A stretch of 31,953 nucleotides of DNA. Source: JADFMN01 sp964529975 (GTDB lineage Bacteria; Armatimonadota; Fimbriimonadia; Fimbriimonadales; Fimbriimonadaceae). Below, one piece after another: positions 22,188-29,817 of the stretch. The stretch covers positions 1 to 31,953 of the forward strand of contig CAZGXW010000029.1 in assembly GCA_964529975.1 (NCBI GenBank), in the 5' to 3' direction. The notes under the pieces are model-generated. The model searched no databases. It saw nothing but the letters and a program-made list of their open reading frames with translations, and was not told the origin of the DNA. Numbering within the stretch: the stretch's first letter is position 1; each line of letters opens with the position of its first letter. The position numbers and the translations under genes are program-made.

Positions 22188-23096
22188 ATGAAGCGCGACC
22201 CAGATTCCAAGTTCGGGGCCCTTTCCGCTCGGGAGCGGGAAGTGCTGGGACTTGCGGCGGCCGGGCTGATCGACAAGCAGATCGGGCCACAGCTCGAGGT
22301 CTCGCTAAACACGCTTCGCACCTATTGGTCTCGCATTCGGGACAAGGTGGGGGACCAACCGCGGACCGCCCTCGTCGCCGCTTTTGTCGCCGAGGAGCTC
22401 GGCAACATGCCCGATATCGCGCCCCACCCGCACGACCACGAAGGTTGGGTCATGGATCCGGTCGCCAGAACCCTGCTCGCGACCGACGGCATCAACGACC
22501 TGCACGGGCTCGAGCGCGGCGTGGCGCACTCGGTCGAGCTGTACCGGATTGCCACGCATCCTGAGGACGTCGAACGCGTCTATAACGAGACGATGTCGGT
22601 CGCCGCAGGTGAGAAGGACATCGTCCACCTCGTGTTTCGAATCGTCACCCCGAAGGGTGTGGAGGTGGCGAACTCCACCGTCCGCGCCATCCGCGACGCT
22701 TCTGGGCGAGTCACAAAGGTCTATGGATTTCGGACCAAGACCATCGATTGTCGTCCGGGCCGCAACCCGACTGTTCTCGTCGGCCACTGGGACGAGGAGG
22801 ACTACGAGAGCGAGGAGTTCAACGTCGACGAGAACATGGCCAGGATCCTTGGCGCGCCGCACGCCGGGCGCATCAGCCGGTCGACGACGATGACTTGGAA
22901 GCGACACCCCGAGGACGAAGAGAAGGCGCGTCGCGCGTGTGAGGAGGCCGTCGCAGCGAGACAAGAGCACTTGGTGACGGACGTGCGGCTGGTGCTGGGT
23001 GATGGTTCGACGGTGTGGGGCCGTGCGAAGCGGCGGTTCATTTATCAGGACGACGGCCGGGTGCGGATCTACGGCACGTTCAGCGTGTTCGAGTGA
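22188..23096 (+). CDS. N-terminal LuxR-type HTH with two PAS-like domains
   Basis: 302 aa. Residues ~8-68 are a LuxR/GerE helix-turn-helix (LSAREREVLGLAAAGLIDKQIGPQLEVSLNT-type motif, conserved ALS/REREVL and T-x-R-x-Y/W positions). The rest reads as two PAS_3-like folds (~85-190 and ~195-300), each with a 'HPEDVERV/HPEDEEKA' helix and a final 'DDGRVRIYGTFSV' strand. Most LuxR regulators have the HTH at the C-terminus, so the order is reversed. It is probably a transcription factor sensing a small ligand or redox state; no cofactor-binding residue could be assigned. Its 3' end overlaps the convergent membrane-protein gene by 28 bp. Confidence 0.8.
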   Translation: MKRDPDSKFGALSAREREVLGLAAAGLIDKQIGPQLEVSLNTLRTYWSRIRDKVGDQPRTALVAAFVAEELGNMPDIAPHPHDHEGWVMDPVARTLLATDGINDLHGLERGVAHSVELYRIATHPEDVERVYNETMSVAAGEKDIVHLVFRIVTPKGVEVANSTVRAIRDASGRVTKVYGFRTKTIDCRPGRNPTVLVGHWDEEDYESEEFNVDENMARILGAPHAGRISRSTTMTWKRHPEDEEKARRACEEAVAARQEHLVTDVRLVLGDGSTVWGRAKRRFIYQDDGRVRIYGTFSVFE

Positions 23097-23587
23097 CCCT
23101 CAGGTCGGATGCGCTCGGTCTGGGCGCCGTTGAGTTTGCAGAGTTCGATGAGGGCGTCGACGTCGTTGTCCGTTGCGAAGAGGCGCTTGTCGATCGTTGA
23201 CGTGTTCTCGAAGAGGCCTTTGGCCTTGAGGTGGATGCGTTCGGGGTAGTCGACGACTCGCCAGAGTTTGGTGAGATCGTAGGTGCGGGTGAAGTTGATC
23301 TTGGATTCGTCGGCGTATCGGTCGATGACGAGGGCGTTGTCTTCGATCCGGGCTCGGTCTGTGATGGCTTGGCGCTTTCGGAATGTGCCGCGCTGGAGAT
23401 CGAAGAACAGTATCAGTGGCACGAACAAGATCCAACTAACGAACGCTAGGGAATAAAGCCACTCCCCTCGCAAAACTCCCACAAGAAAGAGAGGGATCGA
23501 AAGAACGCTGAAAACGAGTTGGAGGATTCCTTGCCAACGTGGCGGCAATTCGGACGTCACATCGACTTCCTTGAACTCCACAGTCAT
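23069..23587 (-). CDS. YcxB-like two-TM membrane protein, second of a coupled pair
   Basis: 172 aa. Two hydrophobic helices (~20-40 and ~44-63) are followed by a soluble beta-rich domain in which 'IEDNALVIDRYADESKINFTRTYDLTKLWRVVDYPERIHL' resembles the PH-like C-terminal domain of YcxB-type proteins. Its ATG overlaps the TGA of the preceding gene (23584-23587). The two gene products share the same layout and may form a heteromer (inference). Function unknown. Confidence 0.7.
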   Translation of the reverse strand: MTVEFKEVDVTSELPPRWQGILQLVFSVLSIPLFLVGVLRGEWLYSLAFVSWILFVPLILFFDLQRGTFRKRQAITDRARIEDNALVIDRYADESKINFTRTYDLTKLWRVVDYPERIHLKAKGLFENTSTIDKRLFATDNDVDALIELCKLNGAQTERIRPEGHSNTLNVP

Positions 23588-24168
23588 CTCGTCACCATCC
23601 CTTGATCGTTCTCAGATACGTAGTCAGACGGGTCGGAGGCGCGGCCGAGGACTTTCTTGCCGAGTCCTTCCATCGTCTTCATGAAGTCGGCCTTCGCGTC
23701 GAGGTCGGCGAACTGCGTCGTGCAGATCGAGAAGGCGATTTCCTTGTCTCTTTTGCGCATGACGAGGAGCTCGTAGCCCGTGTTCTTGATTCCCCAGACT
23801 CTGGAGAGAGGAATCCGAATTGTGGAGAACAATGGCTGTCGGCCATTAAGCCGCGTCTCGCAGACGAGATCGACGCCTGTCAATCTAATCGTGTAAGTGT
23901 AAGTGTTCGTGCGGACACGCTTCTTCCAGACCCTACCCTTCGACTTCCATGCATCGCGAACGTTGAACGCTGGCCCTATGAAGGCAAGAGTGAGAATCAC
24001 AAAGATTGCGACCTTCAACTCCTCTGCTTCACCGGGCCGAACCAGAGTGGTCACAAGGAGCACGAGCAGGAACATGCAGTAGATTTCCCCTTTGACCCTG
24101 ACCGGTTCCTCTTTGACGACCTCGTGCGTCCAAACGCGGTCGCGACTTGAATTGTGATCTAGACCCAC
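23584..24168 (-). CDS. YcxB-like two-TM membrane protein, first of a coupled pair
   Basis: 194 aa if started at the GTG at 24168, which overlaps the end of the upstream receiver-like gene by 10 bp. This start is uncertain because no Shine-Dalgarno is visible, and internal starts would shorten the N-terminal ~25 residues. Two TM helices (~30-48 and ~51-68) precede a domain with 'YTYTIRLTGVDLVCETRL', 'IRIPLSRVWGIKNTGYELLVM' and a C-terminal helix, the YcxB/PH-like layout. It is translationally coupled to the following gene by ATGA. Confidence 0.65.
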   Translation of the reverse strand: MGLDHNSSRDRVWTHEVVKEEPVRVKGEIYCMFLLVLLVTTLVRPGEAEELKVAIFVILTLAFIGPAFNVRDAWKSKGRVWKKRVRTNTYTYTIRLTGVDLVCETRLNGRQPLFSTIRIPLSRVWGIKNTGYELLVMRKRDKEIAFSICTTQFADLDAKADFMKTMEGLGKKVLGRASDPSDYVSENDQGMVTR

Positions 24169-24383
24169 TTGACTGGCACCCCTTGCTTGCTCATTTCTTC
24201 GCTAACTGTCCTTGAATCTGGCAACTTGGAATCGAGGACCGCGAATTGGATCGGCTCGGTCGAGGCAATCTCCATGCACTCCGCGGCGCTAGCCGCCATG
24301 CGGACGGCCCACCGCTGGCGTTCGAGCGTGACCTGCGCCAACCTCGCCTTGTGCCTTTCCACCATTGCCACGAGGACGACCAC
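24159..24383 (-). CDS. Truncated receiver-like (CheY-fold) domain protein
   Basis: 74 aa from GTG 24383, which lies 6 nt after a TACAAT box; the open frame runs up to a TTG at 24500. The order of predicted elements matches the first half of a response-regulator receiver: strand VVLVA, helix, strand 'WAVRMAAS', helix, strand with phospho-acceptor-like Asp in FAVLDSKLPDS, helix, and 'VPVKWV' where strand 4 would be, then a stop. The paired acidic residues after strand 1 are replaced (AMVERH) and the later Thr/Lys half is missing. It is either a degenerate pseudoreceiver or a remnant. The hybrid kinase gene is divergent to it. Confidence 0.5.
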   Translation of the reverse strand: MVVLVAMVERHKARLAQVTLERQRWAVRMAASAAECMEIASTEPIQFAVLDSKLPDSRTVSEEMSKQGVPVKWV

Positions 24384-24389
24384 CTCTCG

Positions 24390-24395
24390 ATTGTA
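24390..24395 (-). promoter_or_regulatory. -10 box of the truncated receiver gene
   Basis: TACAAT on the minus strand ends 6 nt before GTG 24383, a spacing that implies a leaderless mRNA. It is the main reason for choosing this start over the upstream TTG. The remaining gap to the divergent kinase gene (24396-24566) holds no other gene I can support. Confidence 0.45.
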
Positions 24396-24566
24396 CGCCG
24401 TCTTTTGGGATGAGAACACAAACCTGGGAGAGCGTAGGCTGGCGGATTTCAGAACAGTTTGTGCGTTGAACGCGGCGCTTTTCCTATACACTGGAAGCAA
24501 GGGTCGGCTGCTGGATTGAAGCGGTTGGTCGATTGCAATGGGAAGTCAGCGCGAAGCAAGACGGCC

Positions 24567-24572
24567 GGAGGT
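24567..24572 (+). promoter_or_regulatory. Strong ribosome binding site of the hybrid kinase gene
   Basis: GGAGGT lies 7 nt before GTG 24580 and decides this start over the in-frame ATG at 24538, which has no ribosome binding site. Confidence 0.7.
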
Positions 24573-24579
24573 ACCTCCC

Positions 24580-26448
24580 GTGAACCGAGTGTGGATCAGT
24601 GTGCTGGCGACGCTTGCCGTGATGGTGCTGCTCGATGTCATGGCGGCGAACGGTGTTGAGTTCCGGGGATCTGGCGCGGTCGTTTTCTTGGTTGTAATCT
24701 TCTTTTCCTATTGGGCAGGGTTGATCGGCGGGCTGCTCTCTTCCTTCGTGATCGTCGCTTACATCCCTGTCGCCGCGAACATGCCTTGGTCTGTTGCGTA
24801 CCAGTTGCCGGACATGGAGCGGCGGTTGATCGGTGCGGCGATCGTATTCCCGATGACGGCGCTGATCGTCGGCGTCGTGCAGAACAAGCTCCGGTCGGCG
24901 AGGGCTCGTGCGTTCGACGCGGACCGCGCGCTTGCAAAGAGCGAGCGGGTGCGCGGGTTGGTGGTCGACTCGGCTATGGACGCGATCGTAGCGATCGACC
25001 TAGAGGGTCGCGTGACGTTGTGGAACCCGAGCGCGGAGCGTACGTTTGGCTGGACCCGTGAAGAGATGATCGGGCGAACTTTGAGCGAGACGATCATCCC
25101 CTCTGCGCATCGAGACGCGCACGAGAGCGGGCTTGCGCAGTTCCGTGCGAGCGGCGAAGGCAAGGTGTTGGGCCAGCGGTTGGAACTCACAGCGATGCAC
25201 AAGGACGGAAGCGAGTTCGACGTCGAACTGACGATCGTCCACGAGCGGATCGACTCACAGGACGCGTTCATCGCGTTCGTCCGAGACATCTCGGTGCAGA
25301 AGAAGATGGCGCGCGAACTGCTAGCTTCGCAGAAACTCGAGAGCATCGGACAACTCGCTGGAGGCGTCGCACACGACTTCAACAACGTTCTGAACGTGAT
25401 CGTGGGCTATGGCGAGATCGCAAAGTCGCAGGTTCCTGCTGAGAGCGAGGCGCAAGGCTCGCTCGACGAGATCCTCCGAGCGGCGCGCCGAAGCGCAGAG
25501 ATCAACAACCAGTTGCTCGCTTTTGCGAGGAAGCAGCCTGTCGAGCCGCGCACAGTCTCGCTGAACGAGGTCATTGAGGGCGTGCGTCCGATGATCCGCA
25601 CGCTCATTCGCTCGAACATCGAGATCGCGTTCAAGTTGTCCGACGACCTTTGGCCCGTGAGCGTCGACCCTGGAAAGGTCGAGCAGATCCTGACCAACCT
25701 GGCGATCAACGCGCGCGACGCCATGCCGGAAGGCGGACGCCTCTTGATCGAGACCAGGAACATCTACTTCGGCGAGGAGGGGCACTTGCCTGTCCCGGAT
25801 CTCCCGCCCGGCGACTATGCGACGATATCAGTTTCTGACACTGGCGAGGGCATCCCGGCCGAGAACCTGGGCAAGGTGTTCGACCCGTTCTTCACGACAA
25901 AGGAAAAGGGCACGGGCCTCGGCCTTGCGGGGGCGTATGGCACTGTCAAGCAGGCGGGCGGGCGGATCGCGGTGTACAGCGAGGTCGGGCACGGCACGAT
26001 GTTTCGCATCTATCTGCCGCGCGCTCTGGGAGAGGTCGAGTCGATCCTTCGTCCTTCGCCGCTTCGCATGGCGCAGCCCGGCACGGAGACGGTGCTGGTG
26101 GCCGAAGACAACGAGCAAGTGCGCACCGTCATCGTGCTGACGCTCACACAGTTCGGCTACAACGTGATCGACGCAAAGTCCGGATCAGACGCGCTGGCGC
26201 TGGCAGCCGCGTTCGACGGCGTGATCCACTTGCTGGTCACGGACTTGATCATGCCCAATGGTGGAGGGACGGAACTCGCGCGGCAACTCCGCGCCGTACG
26301 TCCCGAGGTCAAAGTGATCTTCCTTTCGGGATACACGGAGGAGGCGGTCACCGCGACGGGCGTCGAAGGGATAGACGGGGCGTTCTTGCAGAAACCCGTG
26401 TTGCCGACCGACCTTGCTGCGAAGATTCGCGAAGTATTGGACGGCTAG
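24580..26448 (+). CDS. Hybrid sensor histidine kinase (membrane-PAS-HisKA-HATPase-REC)
   Basis: 622 aa from GTG 24580. Residues ~1-103 contain about three to four membrane helices forming a DUF4118/MASE-like sensor segment. PAS follows (~118-240, 'IVAIDLEGRVTLWNPSAERTFGW'), then the dimerisation helix with phospho-acceptor His265 in GGVAHDFNN, the ATPase domain (~355-482; N-box Asn377, DTGEG at 420-424, GTGLGLA at 445-450) and a receiver (~503-620) with Asp555 in VTDLIMPN and the late Lys605. The HDFNN box places it among kinases whose receiver lies at the C-terminus of the same chain. The output partner is not obvious; a truncated receiver gene is divergent. The 3' end overlaps the lipoprotein gene by 4 bp. 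Confidence 0.94.
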   Translation: MNRVWISVLATLAVMVLLDVMAANGVEFRGSGAVVFLVVIFFSYWAGLIGGLLSSFVIVAYIPVAANMPWSVAYQLPDMERRLIGAAIVFPMTALIVGVVQNKLRSARARAFDADRALAKSERVRGLVVDSAMDAIVAIDLEGRVTLWNPSAERTFGWTREEMIGRTLSETIIPSAHRDAHESGLAQFRASGEGKVLGQRLELTAMHKDGSEFDVELTIVHERIDSQDAFIAFVRDISVQKKMARELLASQKLESIGQLAGGVAHDFNNVLNVIVGYGEIAKSQVPAESEAQGSLDEILRAARRSAEINNQLLAFARKQPVEPRTVSLNEVIEGVRPMIRTLIRSNIEIAFKLSDDLWPVSVDPGKVEQILTNLAINARDAMPEGGRLLIETRNIYFGEEGHLPVPDLPPGDYATISVSDTGEGIPAENLGKVFDPFFTTKEKGTGLGLAGAYGTVKQAGGRIAVYSEVGHGTMFRIYLPRALGEVESILRPSPLRMAQPGTETVLVAEDNEQVRTVIVLTLTQFGYNVIDAKSGSDALALAAAFDGVIHLLVTDLIMPNGGGTELARQLRAVRPEVKVIFLSGYTEEAVTATGVEGIDGAFLQKPVLPTDLAAKIREVLDG

Positions 26449-26930
26449 TTCTTGGTGAACGTCAGGCTCGAGTCGATACCCATTTGGCTTTGAGACATTG
26501 ACATCGACTTGTCGCCTTCGGCGATCTTGAAGACTTGCTGTTCTGATGCTGCCTCGGCTTCCTTGATCATGTCGTCGGTCATGCCGTTCTCCTTCATCTT
26601 CTTCTTGATGTCCTCTGTAAACTCGGGCTTCCCTAAGGTGACCGTGCGATTCTCGGAATCAAGCGTCCATTTGCCGCTGACGTTTTCCGAACCCGGGGCT
26701 GTCGTGTTCATCGTGTAGGAGCCGTCGGCCTTGAGTTCGAGCGACATCGACAGTTTGGCGAGTTCTTCCTCGATGTTTGCGGCCATGGGGCCGAGTTGCG
26801 CCTTGATCTTCTCCATCGACGCGGCAGGGACCTCGACCTTCCCCGTCCACTTGCCGACGTACTTGGCTTCCGGTTTTGAGCAACCTGCGAGGAGGGCGAG
26901 CGCAATGGCGAGGGCAAGGACGGTTCTCAT
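26445..26930 (-). CDS. Lipoprotein of unknown function
   Basis: 161 aa from the ATG at 26930. The signal ends in a lipobox (LLAGC, Cys17). The mature part has a short beta pattern ('YVGKWTGKVEV...GSYTMNTTAPGSENVSGKWTLDSENRTVTL') like lipocalin-type or DUF-type 'KWTG' lipoproteins, interrupted by a charged helix (~35-55), and ends with 'SLTFTKN'. CATACT (minus strand, 26944-26939) ends 8 nt before the ATG. It converges with the hybrid kinase gene, overlapping it by 4 bp. Confidence 0.75.
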   Translation of the reverse strand: MRTVLALAIALALLAGCSKPEAKYVGKWTGKVEVPAASMEKIKAQLGPMAANIEEELAKLSMSLELKADGSYTMNTTAPGSENVSGKWTLDSENRTVTLGKPEFTEDIKKKMKENGMTDDMIKEAEAASEQQVFKIAEGDKSMSMSQSQMGIDSSLTFTKN

Positions 26931-26973
26931 GGTCGTACAGTATGGAACGCGGCCCCGCGCGAATAGTTGCAAC

Positions 26974-27852
26974 TTAGGCCGGGATACAGTCCAGGACGTT
27001 GTCGGCATGGTCCTTGGCCTGAACGTACTCGGCATCCAGGTCGTCGACGCTGAGGCCCTCGCGGACGAGGTCCGAGACTTCGGCGATCTCGGACGGAAAC
27101 CCGATGAAAGGCACCACGCCGAGGCGCTCGAGGTATTGCGAGCAGAGTCGTAAGACGTCTGCGATCTCTGTCCCCGCTTCCGGCGCGTCGTGTCCGCGGA
27201 CGCCCTCCACGATCTCGGGCTCGCACTCGAATGTGTCGGCGGCGACCGCCGAGAGTTGTCCGTGGGTAAAGCCGAGCACAGAGAGTTCGACGTCGCGCAC
27301 GGTCACGCCCGGCGTCCTTTCCTTCGTCGCGCGGATCTCGTTGAGCGCGAGCGGGACGCTGTGCGCGAGGAAGAGATAGCCCACGTCGGCGAACACGCCC
27401 GCGATGTAGAACCTCGCGGTCTGCTTGTGATCGAGGTGCCGCGCGACGCCCTCCGCGAAGTACGCAAGCGACACGGCGCGGCGGCGGAACGAGACGGGAT
27501 CGAAGAGCGAGGGAGGCAGCGGCGCCTGCGTCCACGCGCTTAGAGCGACGGACATCATCGCGCGGTGCAGTTCTTCAAAGCCGAGGAACTCGATCGCGCT
27601 GTGGAGCGACTTGGCGGCGACGCCGCCATAGAGCGGCGAAGACGCAAGGCGCACGATGCCCTGGCTGATGCTGGGCGACTTCTCTGCCTCTTGCGCGATC
27701 TCGGGCACAGACGCCCACTCGTCGACGAGCCGGACGATGCGCAGGGCGGCGGCTGCGCCCGCGTAGTTCTGCGCTCCCTTTTGGACGAGGGCGCGCATGC
27801 GGGCGTCCGCGTCCATGTGTCCGAAGTGCGTCTTGGCGCCGTCCCTAGCCAA
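26974..27852 (-). CDS. HDOD domain signalling protein
   Basis: 292 aa if started at TTG 27852; the internal ATG at 27816 (280 aa) is also possible and neither has a good ribosome binding site. The HDOD pattern covers most of the chain: an early helix 'LRIVRLVDEW', then 'IAQEAEKSPSISQGIVRLASSPLYGG...SLHSAIEFLGFEELHRAMMSVA', followed by the HD-like helices 'RRAVSLAYFAEGVARHLDH', 'FYIAGVFADVGYLFLAH' and 'HGQLSAVAADTF'. The metal-binding HD residues are not kept as in true phosphohydrolases, as is normal for HDOD. Such proteins are regulatory scaffolds in two-component and c-di-GMP networks. No partner domain is fused. Confidence 0.85.
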   Translation of the reverse strand: MARDGAKTHFGHMDADARMRALVQKGAQNYAGAAAALRIVRLVDEWASVPEIAQEAEKSPSISQGIVRLASSPLYGGVAAKSLHSAIEFLGFEELHRAMMSVALSAWTQAPLPPSLFDPVSFRRRAVSLAYFAEGVARHLDHKQTARFYIAGVFADVGYLFLAHSVPLALNEIRATKERTPGVTVRDVELSVLGFTHGQLSAVAADTFECEPEIVEGVRGHDAPEAGTEIADVLRLCSQYLERLGVVPFIGFPSEIAEVSDLVREGLSVDDLDAEYVQAKDHADNVLDCIPA

Positions 27853-27892
27853 CCTTTCTTTTCAGCCCGCTCAGCCAGCCTCCCTGCCGACC

Positions 27893-27898
27893 TATAAT
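27893..27898 (+). promoter_or_regulatory. TATAAT box in the gap before the outer-membrane barrel gene
   Basis: A perfect TATAAT lies about 200 bp upstream of the ATG at 28101. If used, the 5' leader would be near 190 nt and would run over the gene-remnant copy at 27987. The rest of the 248-bp gap shows no other gene. Confidence 0.35.
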
Positions 27899-27986
27899 GG
27901 TTGGTACATTCTAGATCGAACATAACGGTGATTACAAGTGTTTTAGGTTCAAAGGTGTACTCATTTTGCGGGACAGGGGCGGGTTT

Positions 27987-28028
27987 TCAGTCGCCAGAGC
28001 CGGTGAGCACCACGTCGCCCCGTGCTCC
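27987..28028 (-). pseudogene. 3'-end remnant of the LTGxGD gene family, diverged copy
   Basis: The minus strand reads PGARGDVVLTGSGD and then TGA at 27987-27989. The last 11-12 codons align with the endings at 29712 and 31882 (PGTPGDMMLTGxGD), and the differences are mainly of the codon-substitution kind. Upstream of this the similarity fades. It lies in the leader region of the barrel gene on the opposite strand, so it is probably a decayed or relocated gene end and not a gene in use. Confidence 0.4.
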
Positions 28029-28100
28029 GGGTCTTCGGGCTCGGGACCTGGGAACGGAGCAACTGACTGGGGCCTTGGAGCCAACACAGAGGCAAATGCA

Positions 28101-29660
28101 ATGAGACTCGCCAAAGCCACCATCCTCACGACCCTCCTCATCGCCGCCGCGACGGCAAGCGCGCAGCACCTGCACATTGAGGCCCACATCCACAGCGGAG
28201 CGAAGGTCGGCACGAACGACCTGCAGATCCACTTGAAGGGACACGGCGGCGCGCCGATCAAGGACGCGGTCGTCACGGTGAAGTCCGACATGGCGACGAT
28301 GCGCATGGGCGAGCAGTCGCCGCCGGTCAAGAACAATGGCGATGGCACTTACTCCGCGACCCTGCGCTTCTCGATGGCCGGGCGATGGAAGGTCGATGTG
28401 ACCGCGAAGTCGCCGACCGCAGGCGAAGCGTCGCAATCGTTCGAGTTCACCACCGGTGGTGCGATGCAAGAACAAGAAGCTCCGACGATGCAAGGCCGCC
28501 TCAACAGTTGGCCGATGCAAAGAGAGGGATCGGGCACGAGCCTATTGCCCGAGAGTTCGCCGATGTACATGAAGCACCTCGGCAACCGTGGGGGCTACGA
28601 CCTCGGCGCGATGGGCTTCATCACCTACAACTTCACGGACGCGGGCGGCACGCGCGGCGAGTCGCGCTTCTTCAGCAATTCGATGCTCATGCTGATGGGC
28701 GCAAAGCAGGGCGATGGAGAGACGACGGGGTTCAGCGTGATGCTCTCGCTCGATCCGCTCTTCAACGGGCGGTTCGGCTACCCCAACCTGTTCCAAACTG
28801 GCGAGACGGCGTATGGCGAATCGCTCACCGACTTCCAGCACCCTCACGATCTCTTCGTCGAAGTCGCGGGCACGTACAGCCGCGAGATCGCCAAGGATTC
28901 GCGCGCTTTCTTGTATGTCGCTCCTGTCGGCGAACCCGCGCTCGGTGGGCCGACGTTCATGCACCGACCGAGCGGAGTGGAGATCCCGGAGGCGCCGATC
29001 GGGCACCACTGGTTCGATTCGACGCACATTTCCTGGGGCGTCGTCACGCTCGGCGTGAACAACGCGCAGTGGCAGATCGAAGGCTCGCTCTTCAACGGTC
29101 ACGAGCCGGACGAGAACCGCTATTCGCCGGACAACCTTTCGCTGAACTCCGTGTCGGGCCGCATCACGCACTCGCCGACGAAGGACTTCGTGTGGAACCT
29201 CGCGTACGGCTATCTCGACGAGCCCGAGCCGCACGAGCCGGGCGTGAACGTGAACCGCCTGACAGCCTCTGCGCTGTGGAACCGCGGCGACTTTGCTCTC
29301 GGTGCTGCGCTCGGTCGCAACGTGAAAGAAAGCGAAGAGACGAACGCGTTCTTGCTCGAAGCGACGTACACGCGCGGCGACAACACGTACTTCGCGCGGT
29401 GGGAGAACGTCGACAAGGACGAGATCGAGGGCGTGCCGGCCGGCACGTACAAGGTCAACAAGTTCCTGCTCGGTGGAGTGCGCGAGGTCTCGCGCTTCGA
29501 CGGTCTCGATTTTGGCGTCGGCGGATACGTGGGGTTCTACTCGTTCCCCTCGTCGCTGGAGCCGTTCTACGGCAAGTCGCCGCTGACGGTCGGCGTGTTC
29601 GTGCGCCTTCGCCCGTCGCGGATGCAGTCCGGCGGCCACTCGGGACACCAAGGGCATTGA
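28101..29660 (+). CDS. Exported YtkA/FixH-like domain fused to an outer-membrane beta-barrel
   Basis: 519 aa from the ATG at 28101, which has AGAGG 8 nt upstream and gives a clear signal peptide (MRLAKATILTTLLIAAATASA). Mature residues start with a His-rich stretch (QHLHIEAHIHSG). Residues ~35-115 show the YtkA/FixH Ig-like pattern ('APIKDAVVTVKSDMATMRMGEQSPPVKNNGDGTYSATLRFSMAGRWKVDVTA', read across 50 residues). From ~125 on the chain consists of alternating aromatic beta-strands as in an outer-membrane barrel, with 'DFQHPHDLFVEVAGTYS' and 'HHWFDSTHISWGVVTLGV'. The C-terminus is again His-rich (GGHSGHQGH). The histidines suggest copper or other metal handling (inference); there are no other metal genes in the window. 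Confidence 0.8.
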   Translation: MRLAKATILTTLLIAAATASAQHLHIEAHIHSGAKVGTNDLQIHLKGHGGAPIKDAVVTVKSDMATMRMGEQSPPVKNNGDGTYSATLRFSMAGRWKVDVTAKSPTAGEASQSFEFTTGGAMQEQEAPTMQGRLNSWPMQREGSGTSLLPESSPMYMKHLGNRGGYDLGAMGFITYNFTDAGGTRGESRFFSNSMLMLMGAKQGDGETTGFSVMLSLDPLFNGRFGYPNLFQTGETAYGESLTDFQHPHDLFVEVAGTYSREIAKDSRAFLYVAPVGEPALGGPTFMHRPSGVEIPEAPIGHHWFDSTHISWGVVTLGVNNAQWQIEGSLFNGHEPDENRYSPDNLSLNSVSGRITHSPTKDFVWNLAYGYLDEPEPHEPGVNVNRLTASALWNRGDFALGAALGRNVKESEETNAFLLEATYTRGDNTYFARWENVDKDEIEGVPAGTYKVNKFLLGGVREVSRFDGLDFGVGGYVGFYSFPSSLEPFYGKSPLTVGVFVRLRPSRMQSGGHSGHQGH

Positions 29661-29711
29661 TCTGTCGGCGACTCGCGCGCGTCGATCAGCGTTTCTATGC
29701 TTGGTCGTTCT

Positions 29712-29817
29712 TCAATCGCCCGCGCCGGTGAGCATCATGTCGCCTGGGGTGCCGGGGAGGGTGTAGAAGACCTCGACAGTGATGGCGTCGATCTCGGGGA
29801 CATGAGAACCGATGATT
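29712..29817 (-). pseudogene. 3'-end remnant of the LTGxGD gene family, near-identical to the one at the window edge
   Basis: The minus strand reads HVPEIDAITVEVFYTLPG, then TPGDMMLTGAGD and TGA at 29712-29714. A 54-bp stretch (29724-29777) is identical to 31894-31947, and the last 72 bp match at 67 positions. The frame is closed by a stop codon at 29832-29834, leaving about 39 codons and no plausible start codon except internal ATGs. It overlaps nothing but sits immediately after the lipoprotein gene at 29818, one frame away. Confidence 0.6.

Noticed and set aside
28542..29657. Long antisense open frame (371 codons) within the barrel gene
   Set aside because: Arg-rich low-information translation; the plus strand has a signal peptide, a ribosome binding site and a clear domain order.
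29661..29711. Possible terminator after the barrel gene (CGAC-n8-GTCG)
   Set aside because: The stem is only 4 bp and no T-run follows.
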